DNA from: Pseudooceanicola onchidii
GTDB lineage: Bacteria > Pseudomonadota > Alphaproteobacteria > Rhodobacterales > Rhodobacteraceae
Length of the DNA: 64,000 nt
Reading direction: 5' to 3'
NCBI RefSeq assembly: GCF_004959925.1
Contig: NZ_SPUW01000003.1
Coordinates: forward strand, 372,001 to 436,000
How positions within the stretch are numbered: position 1 is the stretch's first letter; every line of letters begins with the position of its first letter. The translations under genes and the position numbers were made by a program. Below are positions 52,486-60,557 of this stretch, one piece after another. The notes under the pieces are model-generated. The model ran no database searches and was not told where the DNA came from. It saw only the letters and a program-made list of their open reading frames with translations.

Positions 52486-53379
52486 TCAGACTGCGCGGTT
52501 CGCGGCGTGGTCGATGCCGTCCAGCACGTTGCCGTAGACCTCGCGCGGGAAGTTATGGCCCATGCCGGGCACTTCGAACATCACCGCCGTGGGGCAGTTG
52601 GCCACCGTGTCGCGGCCGCCGTGGATCGGCACCAGCGGGTCGTCCACGCCATGCACCACCGACACCGGCATCGTCAGGGTCTGCAGCTCGGCCCGGCGGT
52701 CGCGGGTGGCCAGGATGGCGGCATACTGGCGGGCAAAGCCCGTGGGGTGGATCGACCGGTCCAGGTCGGCTTCGGCATGGGCGCGCAGCTCTTCCACCGG
52801 GATCGGGAAGGCCGGGGATCCGATGACCAGATCGGTTTCGATCCGTGACTGGATCGCCCCTTCACGATCGACGGTCGCATCGGGGCGCGGGCGGGTCAGG
52901 GCCGCCATGGCCTCGTCCGTGGCGCGTGGCAGGTCCGGGTTGCCGGTGTTCGACATGACCGAGGTCATCGACAACACCTTGTCACCATGTTCGATTGCCA
53001 TCAGCTGCACGATCATGCCGCCCATGGAGAAGCCGCAGATGTGGGCCTTGTCGATGCTGAGGTATTCCAGCAGCGCCGCCCCGTCGGCGGCCATGTCCGA
53101 CAGGGTGTAGGGCACGTCCGGCGCCTTGCCTGATGCCTTGTCCGCAAGGATCTGGCGGGTGTCGGGAATGCCGTGGTCGGTGAACTTCTGGCTCAGCCCG
53201 ATGTCGCGGTTGTCCATCTTGATGACGCGGTAGCCGCGGGCGTTGAGCTCACCCACGAAATCGTCGCGCCAGCGGGTGCTTTGGGTCCCCACGCCCGAGA
53301 TCAGCAGGATCGGCTTGCCGTCCTCGGGGCCGATCACGTCGTACCAGATCTCAATTCCGTTCACCTGTGCGGTTGGCAT
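52486..53379 (-). CDS. Alpha/beta hydrolase
   Basis: 297 residues. Nucleophile elbow ICGFSMGGMI with Ser118, oxyanion region around LLISGVGTQSTRW, and a catalytic acid/His candidate SVVHGVDDPLV and GMGHNFPRE near the C-terminus. This is the alpha/beta hydrolase pattern seen in esterases and haloperoxidase-like proteins. No signal peptide. The substrate is unknown. It is followed by the GTGCGTGC palindrome region and preceded by a gap of 130 bases next to the TetR-fusion gene on the same strand. Confidence 0.85.
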   Translation of the reverse strand: MPTAQVNGIEIWYDVIGPEDGKPILLISGVGTQSTRWRDDFVGELNARGYRVIKMDNRDIGLSQKFTDHGIPDTRQILADKASGKAPDVPYTLSDMAADGAALLEYLSIDKAHICGFSMGGMIVQLMAIEHGDKVLSMTSVMSNTGNPDLPRATDEAMAALTRPRPDATVDREGAIQSRIETDLVIGSPAFPIPVEELRAHAEADLDRSIHPTGFARQYAAILATRDRRAELQTLTMPVSVVHGVDDPLVPIHGGRDTVANCPTAVMFEVPGMGHNFPREVYGNVLDGIDHAANRAV

Positions 53380-53509
53380 GTCGCGTCTCCTCCTGTCGCG
53401 GCCCGATTTGGTCGGGGTGTCAGGACGATAGGCGCAGGGTCGCAGGGCCGGAAGGGGAAATTGGGGGTGCGTGGAATATTATTCCGCAGGTGAGCGCGAG
53501 AACTTTTAC

Positions 53510-54772
53510 TTACGCTGTATGGCGGTGGTCCGAGAGCATGCCGAACGCCAGCACCTCGGAATAGAGACGCACCGCCGTGGCCCGGTCGGGGCGGTTGGCG
53601 GCCCAGAGGCGGAAGTCGAAGGCCGAGTTCAGCGAGGCGATCAGGCACTGCGAGGCGATCAGCGGGTCGATCGGGCGGATCGACCCTTCGGTGATGCCGT
53701 CGATCATCATCCCCGCAAACCGTTGCGAGATCCGGTCCGACCGCGCCAGGATCGGCTGGCGCAGGGGCTGCGGCAGCGCCGACAGGGCCGTGACCCGCAG
53801 CAGGGGAAAGCCTGCGTCGAACTGTACCTCGGTCAGCGCGGCGGTGGCGGCGGTCAGGCGGTCGTACCAGCTTCCCCCTTGGGCCATGGCGGCGCGCTGC
53901 GTCAGGCTTATCCGGGTGTAGGATCGGTCGAAGCAGTCCGTCACCAGCCCGTCCTTGCCGTCAAGGTGATGATAGAACGACCCTTTCGACAGGTTCAGCG
54001 CACCCGCGATCCGTTCGACCGAGGCGCCGCGATAGCCGCGTTCGTTCATCATGATCGTGGCGGCACGCAGGTAAGTCTCGCGGTTGATCTCCTTGTCGTC
54101 GGCATCACTGTTGGGCACCGCCAGGCGGGCCGGGGCCCAGGCGGCACCGGGCTGGGCGTAACCGGTGCGGTAAAGCTCCATCATCCGGGCGTGCACCCGG
54201 TCGTAGTCACGGATCGAATATTGCGACAGCCAGACCCGGCACCAGTGCAGCGTGTCCAGCAGAATATGCGTCCGCGCCCAGTTGCGGTCGCGCCCGGCGC
54301 CGGGGTCGAAGAAGCCGACCACCTTGCGGAAGACGGCCATGTAGCGGGCGTTCAGGTCGGTGTTGAGCGGTTCGTTCAACGATCGCAGGTCCGACAGGCG
54401 GGCCAGGGGGCGGCGATGGCCCAGCTTTTCCTGCGCGCTTTGATCCAGCACCTGGCGCAGCAGGTCATCGACCCGGGCCTCGGGCGTGGCCTGACGCGCG
54501 GCGATGTCGACGCTGTGCTCCATCTCGTCGATGGTGCGTTCCAGCGTTGCGGCGGCCAGCAGTTCCTTGCGCTTGAAGTAATAGGTGATCGAGGTGGTGT
54601 TCATCTTCACCGCCTCGGCCACGCTGACAAAGGTCAGGCCCCGCAGCCCGCGATCGTTGATGACCTGCGCCGAGGCATCCAGGATGCGGTCGCGGGTGGC
54701 GCGGAACCGGTCCGAGGGTTCGGTCGGGTCGTCCACCGAGGTGGCGGTCAGGGGCGCGGAGGGCGTGTCCAT
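53510..54772 (-). CDS. Protein with two fused TetR-family modules
   Basis: 420 residues from MDTPSAP (the frame opens 5 codons upstream). The first helix-turn-helix is at about 25-75 (RILDASAQVINDRGLRGLTFVSVAEAVKMNTTSITYYFKRKELL). The second, at about 235-280, reads TYLRAATIMMNERGYRGASVERIAGALNLSKGSFYHHLDGKDGL. Each is followed by a helical ligand-binding domain of about 130 residues. Single-chain duplication of a TetR subunit is unusual. The two halves differ in sequence, so it may bind an asymmetric operator. No obvious frameshift or joined stop is visible. Likely controls the nearby hydrolase or a fatty-acid gene, unproven. Confidence 0.85.
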   Translation of the reverse strand: MDTPSAPLTATSVDDPTEPSDRFRATRDRILDASAQVINDRGLRGLTFVSVAEAVKMNTTSITYYFKRKELLAAATLERTIDEMEHSVDIAARQATPEARVDDLLRQVLDQSAQEKLGHRRPLARLSDLRSLNEPLNTDLNARYMAVFRKVVGFFDPGAGRDRNWARTHILLDTLHWCRVWLSQYSIRDYDRVHARMMELYRTGYAQPGAAWAPARLAVPNSDADDKEINRETYLRAATIMMNERGYRGASVERIAGALNLSKGSFYHHLDGKDGLVTDCFDRSYTRISLTQRAAMAQGGSWYDRLTAATAALTEVQFDAGFPLLRVTALSALPQPLRQPILARSDRISQRFAGMMIDGITEGSIRPIDPLIASQCLIASLNSAFDFRLWAANRPDRATAVRLYSEVLAFGMLSDHRHTA

Positions 54773-54908
54773 GTCTTGCAATATCAAGGGCGCGAGGGGC
54801 TGTCACGACGCGCTGCCGCAAGCGAGGATCACGGTGCGCGGGGGTGGAACGAAATTGCGGCGGCCGTGGGGGGCCGCCGCTGATGCTGAAAGAGAAAAGT
54901 GTTTGTCG

Positions 54909-54924
54909 ATTCCTATAAGGGAAT
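54909..54924. promoter_or_regulatory. Candidate operator of the fused TetR gene
   Basis: ATTCC-TATAAG-GGAAT, a 5-bp dyad in the AT-rich segment 54900-54990 upstream of the TetR-fusion start. The gap 54773-55008 holds no other gene. Autoregulation is inferred from position only. Confidence 0.35.
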
Positions 54925-55008
54925 ATTAACACATTTCGGCCAGAATTCGCCACATTTTTGACTTAATGGTCCACAAGTTCGGATAACTATGTTGCTTTCG
55001 CACGAAAT

Positions 55009-55695
55009 TTAACCGGCGAGCGGCAGCCGATGCACAATCTCGAAGCGGCCGTCCGGGCGTTCTCCGGCCAGGCAGAGTGAGTCGATTGTCACGGGGCCGG
55101 TCAGCAGGGGCGCCAGGATGACGCCGAGTCGCGGCAGGATGTCCTCGGCCTCGGATCCGGGCAGCGGACCGGTCAGGGTCAGGTGAAAGCGGAACTCCTC
55201 CATCACGTAGGGATAGCCCCACTGGGTCAGCAGGGCGTCCTGCCGATCGGTGAGCCCGCGCTGGCGGCGCCGGGCAAGCTCGGCCTCGGGGGCGGGGGCG
55301 CGGAACGGGTCGAGATCGCGGACCATGGTGGCGGCCAGGTCCGACAGGGGCCGCGTGTCGCCGACCGGGGTCAGGGCCAGAAAGCGACCGATGCGGGTCA
55401 GGGCCAGGCCGTCCAGCGTCACGGGGCGCTGCGCGGCGCAGGCGGCGCGGGCGGCGGTGGTCAGGGCTTCGGCGTCCGTGCCTTCGGCCAGCCGGAAGGG
55501 CGGTTTGACCGTGCCGTGAAAGCCGTACTTGCGCGGGGTGCGGGTGATCTCGTCCACCGGGCGGGGCAGGTCGGGCAGGTCGGGATGGGCACGGGGCGCA
55601 CCATCGGCGATGTCCCAGCCCAGCCAGGACGCCCCGAAGTCGGCCAGCGGGCCGGGGGCAAGGGCGTAGTAGATGGCATAGCGTGCATAGGTCAT
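55009..55695 (-). CDS. DUF1045 / 2H-phosphoesterase-like protein
   Basis: 228 residues from MTYARYA. Two HxT motifs of the 2H (LigT-like) fold are visible, YGFHGTVKPPF (His60) and FRFHLTLTGP (His171), as in RNA ligase/cyclic phosphodiesterase-like proteins. DUF1045 genes usually sit beside phosphonate (phn) genes, but none is here. No signal peptide. It ends AT-rich DNA upstream and is leftward of soxT. The start codon was chosen because the family begins MTYARYA; the frame is open far upstream through soxT. Confidence 0.83.
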   Translation of the reverse strand: MTYARYAIYYALAPGPLADFGASWLGWDIADGAPRAHPDLPDLPRPVDEITRTPRKYGFHGTVKPPFRLAEGTDAEALTTAARAACAAQRPVTLDGLALTRIGRFLALTPVGDTRPLSDLAATMVRDLDPFRAPAPEAELARRRQRGLTDRQDALLTQWGYPYVMEEFRFHLTLTGPLPGSEAEDILPRLGVILAPLLTGPVTIDSLCLAGERPDGRFEIVHRLPLAG

Positions 55696-55778
55696 GATCC
55701 CGCGCCTATCCGATACGGATGTGACAGGCAAATGACACGGCGGGCGATTTGTGCCCGCATCCGGGGGCATTCCCGGGC

Positions 55779-56840
55779 TCAGGCGATGCGGCGGAAGCCT
55801 TCGATCAGCTGGCGCAGTCCAAGCGCGGCGCCGACGAAGATCGCGGCAAAGGTCAGCGGGGCCGAAAAGGCCAGGACAGAAAAGCCCGTCAGCCCCTGGC
55901 CGACCGTGCAGCCAAGCGCCACCACAGCCCCCACGCCCATCAGCGCCGCGCCCAGGATCTGGCGGCGCAGTTCGCGCGGGTCCTCGCAGGCTTCCCACCT
56001 GAAATGCCCCTTGAAGAGCGATCCGGCAAAGGCCCCGAGCGCCACGCCGAAGACCGATCCCACGGCGAACGAGGGCGCGCGGACCGATCCGGTCATGACA
56101 TACAGAAGGCTTTCCCCGACCGGTGCGGCAAAGCTGTGCGACACGGTCTGAAGCCCGTCCCACCCGGAGGAGGCGACGTAATGGCTTCCGGCCCAGCCCG
56201 ACAGGATCGCCATCGCCACGACGGCGGACCAGCACAGGGCCGGAAGGTCGCGCAGGAAGCTGCGCGATGCGACGGCGCCCGCCAGAAGCGCAAGGCCCAG
56301 GGCGATCCCGATGACCTCGACCCCCGCGCCGGTCTGCGCGGCGATCCAGTGGGCGATGCCGGGGGGCGTTTCGCCGGGGATCACATCGGATTGCGGGAAG
56401 GCGGCGTTGCGCAGCCAGGACAGCGGGCCCGACAGGGTGAACCAGGCCGACACGCCCATCACCAGCACGATGACAAAGGCCCGCATGTCGCCGCCGCCCA
56501 GCCGGGCAATGCAGCCGTAGCCGCAGTTGCCGGCCAGGGCCATGCCATAGCCGAAGGTCAGCCCGCCGGTTACGGCGGCCAGCGGCATCCAGCGCAGCGA
56601 CAGGTAGTAGCTGTCCAGCGGATCGAACAGCCCGGCGGCCATCAGGGTAAAACTGCCGATCACCGACAGGGCGATCGCGGTCAGCCACATGCGCATCCGG
56701 CGGGACGAGCCGCCGTACAGCATGTCCTCGATCGCGCCAAGCGTGCAGAACCGTCCCAGCCGCGCGGCAAGGCCCAGAAGGATGCCGCCGACCAGCCCGA
56801 CAAGGGTCATGGTCCAGGCGTCGCCCAGATACTCAAGCAT
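55779..56840 (-). CDS. soxT: YeeE/YedE-family membrane protein of the sox locus
   Basis: 353 residues from the second ATG (GGAGG 6 bases upstream; the ATG at 56843 is only 3 bases from it). About ten membrane helices with the repeated GxGxAxxG-CGYGCIARLGGG pattern and AALGCTVGQGLTGFS. YeeE/YedE proteins take up thiosulfate through conserved cysteines. In Paracoccus the gene at this place is soxT, next to soxR. It likely imports or shuttles sulfur compounds across the inner membrane. Confidence 0.82.
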   Translation of the reverse strand: MLEYLGDAWTMTLVGLVGGILLGLAARLGRFCTLGAIEDMLYGGSSRRMRMWLTAIALSVIGSFTLMAAGLFDPLDSYYLSLRWMPLAAVTGGLTFGYGMALAGNCGYGCIARLGGGDMRAFVIVLVMGVSAWFTLSGPLSWLRNAAFPQSDVIPGETPPGIAHWIAAQTGAGVEVIGIALGLALLAGAVASRSFLRDLPALCWSAVVAMAILSGWAGSHYVASSGWDGLQTVSHSFAAPVGESLLYVMTGSVRAPSFAVGSVFGVALGAFAGSLFKGHFRWEACEDPRELRRQILGAALMGVGAVVALGCTVGQGLTGFSVLAFSAPLTFAAIFVGAALGLRQLIEGFRRIA

Positions 56841-56885
56841 CATTGTCCTCCCCTACGCCCGGTCCTCCTCCGGGCTGCCGGGATG

Positions 56886-57281
56886 TCAGGGCGTGTCGCC
56901 GCAGAACATCTCGTACACCAGATCCAGCATGCGCCGGGGGCGGTCGTCGGCGAGGCGATAGTAGATGGCCTTGCCGTCCCGACGCGGCACCACGAGCCCC
57001 TCGAGGCGCAGGCGCGACAGTTGCTGCGACACCGCCGCCTGGCGGGCCGACAGCAGCTCTTCAAGTTCGGTCACGGATTTTTCCCCGGTCACCAGATGAC
57101 ACAGGATCATCAGGCGGCCTTCGTGGCTGAGCGCCTTGAGGAAGTTGGAGGCCTCTGCCGCATTCTTGGCGATCCGGTCCATTTCGTCTTCGCTGATGTC
57201 GGGGCTGAGCACGGGAAGCGTCATGGCATGCATCGCGGCCTCGGGGCCGCCCTGTTGATCGGTATGTGGCAGATGGGGCAT
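56886..57281 (-). CDS. soxR: ArsR-family repressor of sulfur oxidation
   Basis: 131 residues. Winged helix-turn-helix: ASNFLKALSHEGRLMILCHLVTGEKSVTELEELLSARQAAVSQQLSRLRLEGLVVPRRDGKAIYYRL. Cys61 and Cys127 are exactly 66 residues apart, the spacing of Cys41 and Cys107 in the polysulfide sensor SqrR, which forms a tetrasulfide bridge. SoxR homologues repress sox genes until thiosulfate or polysulfide is present. Start at MPHLPH has no clear ribosome site; MHAMTL (57233) is an alternative. It lies between soxT and soxS. Confidence 0.9.
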   Translation of the reverse strand: MPHLPHTDQQGGPEAAMHAMTLPVLSPDISEDEMDRIAKNAAEASNFLKALSHEGRLMILCHLVTGEKSVTELEELLSARQAAVSQQLSRLRLEGLVVPRRDGKAIYYRLADDRPRRMLDLVYEMFCGDTP

Positions 57282-57331
57282 ATCTTACAGAAACTCTTGG
57301 TCAGCCATCAAGAAAGGCGCGCGGCCTTGCG

Positions 57332-57745
57332 TCAGTTCACCGCGGACTGTGGCGGAAAAGCCGTCAGGAAGTCGGTGTTTTCGGCCAGCATCTTCTCAAG
57401 CAGGCCCCAGAAGAAGTCCTCTCCGGGGTAGCCTTCGATCCGGGCCACTTCGGTGCCCGCGTCATCGATGATGATGAAGGTCGGGGTGAACCGGGCGGGG
57501 CGGGCATAGGTGATGCCCTCGGGCGGGCCGTCGTGCAGATCGACGCGGCGCAGCGGGGCAAACTTGCCCGCATCGGTTTTCGGGTATATCGGGGCAATCG
57601 CGTCGTCCCAGGCGGCGCAATAGGCGCAGCCCGGCTGTTCGACCATGACAAGTTCGACCGCCCGCGCGGGCAGCGCGGCAAGCAGGGCAAGACCTATGGT
57701 TGCGCAAAGGCGGATCATCATCGGACCGAATTGACGTCGGGACAT
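57332..57745 (-). CDS. soxS: Periplasmic thioredoxin-like protein
   Basis: 137 residues, with the CxxC site QPGCAYCAAW (Cys40, Cys43) after a signal peptide that best fits a start at 57721 (MMIRLCATIGLALLAALPARA). The SoxR operator candidate ends 2 bases from the annotated start, so the later ATG may be correct. In Paracoccus SoxS keeps SoxY in a reduced, active state. Followed downstream by soxR on the same strand. Confidence 0.84.
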   Translation of the reverse strand: MSRRQFGPMMIRLCATIGLALLAALPARAVELVMVEQPGCAYCAAWDDAIAPIYPKTDAGKFAPLRRVDLHDGPPEGITYARPARFTPTFIIIDDAGTEVARIEGYPGEDFFWGLLEKMLAENTDFLTAFPPQSAVN

Positions 57746-57746
57746 T

Positions 57747-57772
57747 TCAATACTTAATATGAATATGTGAAT
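57747..57772. promoter_or_regulatory. Candidate SoxR operator, soxS-soxV divergent region
   Basis: TTCAATACTTAATATGAATATGTGAAT: contains TGAATATGTGAAT and the ATTCACA half site on the minus strand (57766-57772). The 48-base divergent gap is AT-rich against a high-GC background. Weaker symmetry than the soxA-soxB site. Confidence 0.5.
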
Positions 57773-57793
57773 TTTTCAAGCCGGGGGGAGCAC

Positions 57794-58531
57794 ATGCTTG
57801 AAACGACCTACGCGGGCGCGCTGTTCGCCGGGCTGCTGAGTTTCTTCACGCCGTGCATCCTTCCCATGGTCCCGTTCTATCTGGCCTACATGGCCGGCGT
57901 GTCCATGAACGAATTGCGCGGCGAAGATGCAATCCCGCCGGGGGCGCAGAAACGGCTGATCGTCTCGGCGGTGTTCTTCGCGGCGGGCGTGACCACCATC
58001 TTCGTGCTGCTGGGGCTGGGGGCCACCGCGCTTGGGCAGGCCTTTGCCCAGTGGAAAGGTCCGCTCAGCTATGTGGCGGCGCTGGTGCTGTTCCTGTTCG
58101 GCCTGCATTTCCTGGGCGTCGTGAAGATCCCGCTTCTGTACCGCGAGGCGCGGCTTGAATCGAAAACCGAACCGACGACGGTCTTCGGGGCCTACCTCAT
58201 GGGGCTGGCCTTCGGATTCGGCTGGACGCCCTGTGTCGGCCCGGCGCTGGCGGCGATCCTGATGGTTGCCAGCGGTATGGGGGATCTGTGGCGGGGCGCG
58301 CTGTTGTTGCTGGTCTACGGGATCGGCATGACCGCGCCCTTCATCGTCGCGGCGCTTTTTGCCCGCCCGTTCCTTGCGTGGATGCAGCGCAACCGCAAGT
58401 ATCTGGGTCATGTCGAGAAGGTGATGGGCGTCATGCTGATCGTCTTCGCCCTGCTGATTGCCACCAATTCCGTGAACCGGATCGCCGATCTGATGATCCG
58501 CTGGTTCCCGGGCTTCACCAACCTCGGATAG
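57794..58531 (+). CDS. soxV: CcdA-family thiol-disulfide transporter
   Basis: 245 residues from MLETTYAG (GGGGGGAGC upstream) with six membrane helices. The redox cysteines are in FFTPCILPMVPFYLAYMAG and FGWTPCVGPALAAIL, as in CcdA. Known role: it moves electrons from cytoplasmic thioredoxin to periplasmic SoxW. First of the rightward sox genes; soxW follows after 10 bases. Confidence 0.93.
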   Translation: MLETTYAGALFAGLLSFFTPCILPMVPFYLAYMAGVSMNELRGEDAIPPGAQKRLIVSAVFFAAGVTTIFVLLGLGATALGQAFAQWKGPLSYVAALVLFLFGLHFLGVVKIPLLYREARLESKTEPTTVFGAYLMGLAFGFGWTPCVGPALAAILMVASGMGDLWRGALLLLVYGIGMTAPFIVAALFARPFLAWMQRNRKYLGHVEKVMGVMLIVFALLIATNSVNRIADLMIRWFPGFTNLG

Positions 58532-58541
58532 GAGATCTGCC

Positions 58542-59108
58542 ATGTACCGCCGGACCCTGCTTGCCGCCGCCCTTTCCCTGCTGAGCCTGCCCGCCCTTGG
58601 CGCCGAGCTGGGCGATGACGGGCTGCACAAGGCGCCCTGGATGCACGACACCTTCAAGGACCTGCGCGAGGATCTTGCGGAAGCCAATGCCGAGGGCAAG
58701 CGCCTGCTGGTGATGATCGAACAGCGCGGCTGCATCTACTGCACCAAGATGCACGAAGAGGTCTTCGTCCAGCCCGAGATCGAGTCGCTGCTGCAGGACA
58801 AGTACTTCGTCGTGCAGCTGAACATGTTCGGCGATGTCGAGGTGACGGACTTCGACGGGGAATCGCTGCCGGAAAAGGACGCGGTGGCCAAGTGGGGCGC
58901 GCTGTTCACGCCGACGATGATCTTCTTCCCCGAAGAGGTCGCCGAGGATACGCCCGCCAACCGCGCGGCCGTTGTCACCATGCCCGGCGCCTTCGGCAAG
59001 GGCACGACGCTGGACCTTCTGACATGGGTGTTGGAACATGGCTACGAGACCGACGAGCCGTTCCAGAAATACCATGCACGAAAAATCAACGAACGGGCCA
59101 AGCAATAG
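58542..59108 (+). CDS. soxW: Periplasmic thioredoxin SoxW
   Basis: 188 residues. Signal peptide to about LGAEL, then a thioredoxin-fold domain with the active site QRGCIYCTKM (Cys64, Cys67) and conserved cis-Pro in LFTPTMIFF. Receives electrons from SoxV and is thought to reduce SoxS/SoxY-type thiols. A 151-base gap separates it from soxX, with room for a promoter. Confidence 0.91.
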   Translation: MYRRTLLAAALSLLSLPALGAELGDDGLHKAPWMHDTFKDLREDLAEANAEGKRLLVMIEQRGCIYCTKMHEEVFVQPEIESLLQDKYFVVQLNMFGDVEVTDFDGESLPEKDAVAKWGALFTPTMIFFPEEVAEDTPANRAAVVTMPGAFGKGTTLDLLTWVLEHGYETDEPFQKYHARKINERAKQ

Positions 59109-59259
59109 GCGCGCGACGGGGCTGCGCTGCGGCATTTCCTGCTGCGCTGCGGAATGTTATGCACAAATGCGCAAACGTGAATTTATCATTGCGTTGCCGC
59201 CGCCGGTCCACTACCGTATACGAGCCAATCGAACGGGATCGATAGCTAGGGGAGGAAAC

Positions 59260-59739
59260 ATGCGGAGCTTGAAAGTCACTTTGGCGGCTGTGCTACTGAC
59301 GGCGGGTGCCGCCGTGGCCGAGGACGTCGCGCCGGAGAAGGTCGTCTTTGACGAATATGGCGCGGTCGAAACCTCGCTGACCGGCGTGCCGGGCGACCCG
59401 GAAGCCGGGCGCGAGGTCATGTCGAGCAAGAAGATCGGCAACTGCATCGCCTGCCATGCGGTGGCGCAGCTGTCCGACGTGCCGTTCCACGGCGAAGTCG
59501 GACCGGAGCTGAGCTGGACCGGCGAAAGCCGCACCGAAGCAGAACTGCGCGGTATCCTCGTGAATTCGAAGAAGACCTTCGAAGGCACGATCATGCCCGC
59601 CTATTACAAGACCTCCGGCTACATCCGGCCCGGCGAGGGGTTCACGTCGAAGCCCGCGCAGGAACCGCTGCCGCCGCTGCTGAGTGCCCAGCAGATCGAG
59701 GACACCATCGCGTTCCTGATGACGCTGAAAGATCAGTGA
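59260..59739 (+). CDS. soxX: Sulfur-oxidising cytochrome c SoxX
   Basis: 159 residues from MRSLKV (GGGGAGG upstream); the frame opens 74 codons earlier without signal. Signal peptide to about AVAED, one heme motif NCIACH (Cys62, Cys65, His66) and a probable axial Met in GTIMPAYY. With SoxA it forms the complex that joins thiosulfate to SoxYZ. Confidence 0.93.
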   Translation: MRSLKVTLAAVLLTAGAAVAEDVAPEKVVFDEYGAVETSLTGVPGDPEAGREVMSSKKIGNCIACHAVAQLSDVPFHGEVGPELSWTGESRTEAELRGILVNSKKTFEGTIMPAYYKTSGYIRPGEGFTSKPAQEPLPPLLSAQQIEDTIAFLMTLKDQ

Positions 59740-59763
59740 TCAGGACAAGCTGAGGAGACACCC

Positions 59764-60180
59764 ATGAGCATCACACGACGCGACACTCTGGCCCTGGGCC
59801 TGGGCGCAGCGGCGCTGACCGTCCTGCCGTTCCGCGTGAGCGCGGCGGCGGATGACGCCATCGCCGCCTTCACCGGCGGCGCCGACATGGCCGACAGCGG
59901 GGTCGAACTGACCGCGCCCGAAATCGCCGAAAACGGCAATACCGTTCCGATCTCGGTTTCGGCCGAAGGCGCGACATCGATCCTCGTTCTGGCGGCGGGC
60001 AACCCGACGCCGGGCGTGGCCGAATTCAAGTTCGGCGAACTGGCCGGATCGACCAGCGCGTCGACCCGGATGCGCCTTGCGGGCACGCAGGACGTCATCG
60101 CCATCGCCAAGCTGGCGGATGGATCCTTTGCCAAGGCGTCGAAGACCGTGAAGGTCACCATCGGCGGCTGCGGCGGCTAA
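59764..60180 (+). CDS. soxY: Thiosulfate carrier subunit SoxY
   Basis: 138 residues with a Tat signal (SITRRDTLALGLGAAALTVLPF). The C-terminal swinging arm ends GGCGG, with the carrier Cys136 that holds the thiosulfate adduct. It pairs with SoxZ, 24 bases downstream. Exported with SoxZ through the Tat pathway, since SoxZ has no signal. Confidence 0.96.
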   Translation: MSITRRDTLALGLGAAALTVLPFRVSAAADDAIAAFTGGADMADSGVELTAPEIAENGNTVPISVSAEGATSILVLAAGNPTPGVAEFKFGELAGSTSASTRMRLAGTQDVIAIAKLADGSFAKASKTVKVTIGGCGG

Positions 60181-60203
60181 CCGGAAACAGAGGAGAGAGT
60201 ATT

Positions 60204-60533
60204 ATGGCTGAAGGTGTCAAACCGCGCGTCAAAGCGCCCAAATCCGCCTCTGCTGGCGAAGTCGTCACGATCAAGACGCTGATTTCGCACCCGATGGAAT
60301 CGGGTCAGCGCAAGGACAGCGACGGGAACAAGATCCCCCGGTCGATCATCAACCGCTTCACCGCCGAATTCAACGGAACCTCCGTGATCGACGTCACGAT
60401 GGAGCCCGCGATTTCGACCAACCCGTATTTCGAATTCGACGCCAAGGTTCCCGAGTCGGGCGAATTCAAGTTCACCTGGTACGACGACGACGGATCCGTC
60501 TACGAAGACAGCAAGCCGGTCACGGTCGGCTGA
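60204..60533 (+). CDS. soxZ: Thiosulfate carrier subunit SoxZ
   Basis: 109 residues with no signal peptide, so it is exported by hitch-hiking with SoxY. Typical sequence: VKPRVKAPKSASAGEVVTIKTLISHPMESGQRKDSDG and FKFTWYDDDGSVYED. Forms a heterodimer with SoxY and stabilises its arm. Follows soxY by 24 bases and precedes soxA by 24. Confidence 0.96.
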   Translation: MAEGVKPRVKAPKSASAGEVVTIKTLISHPMESGQRKDSDGNKIPRSIINRFTAEFNGTSVIDVTMEPAISTNPYFEFDAKVPESGEFKFTWYDDDGSVYEDSKPVTVG

Positions 60534-60557
60534 GCCAGCGATAAGGGAGGAACGACA

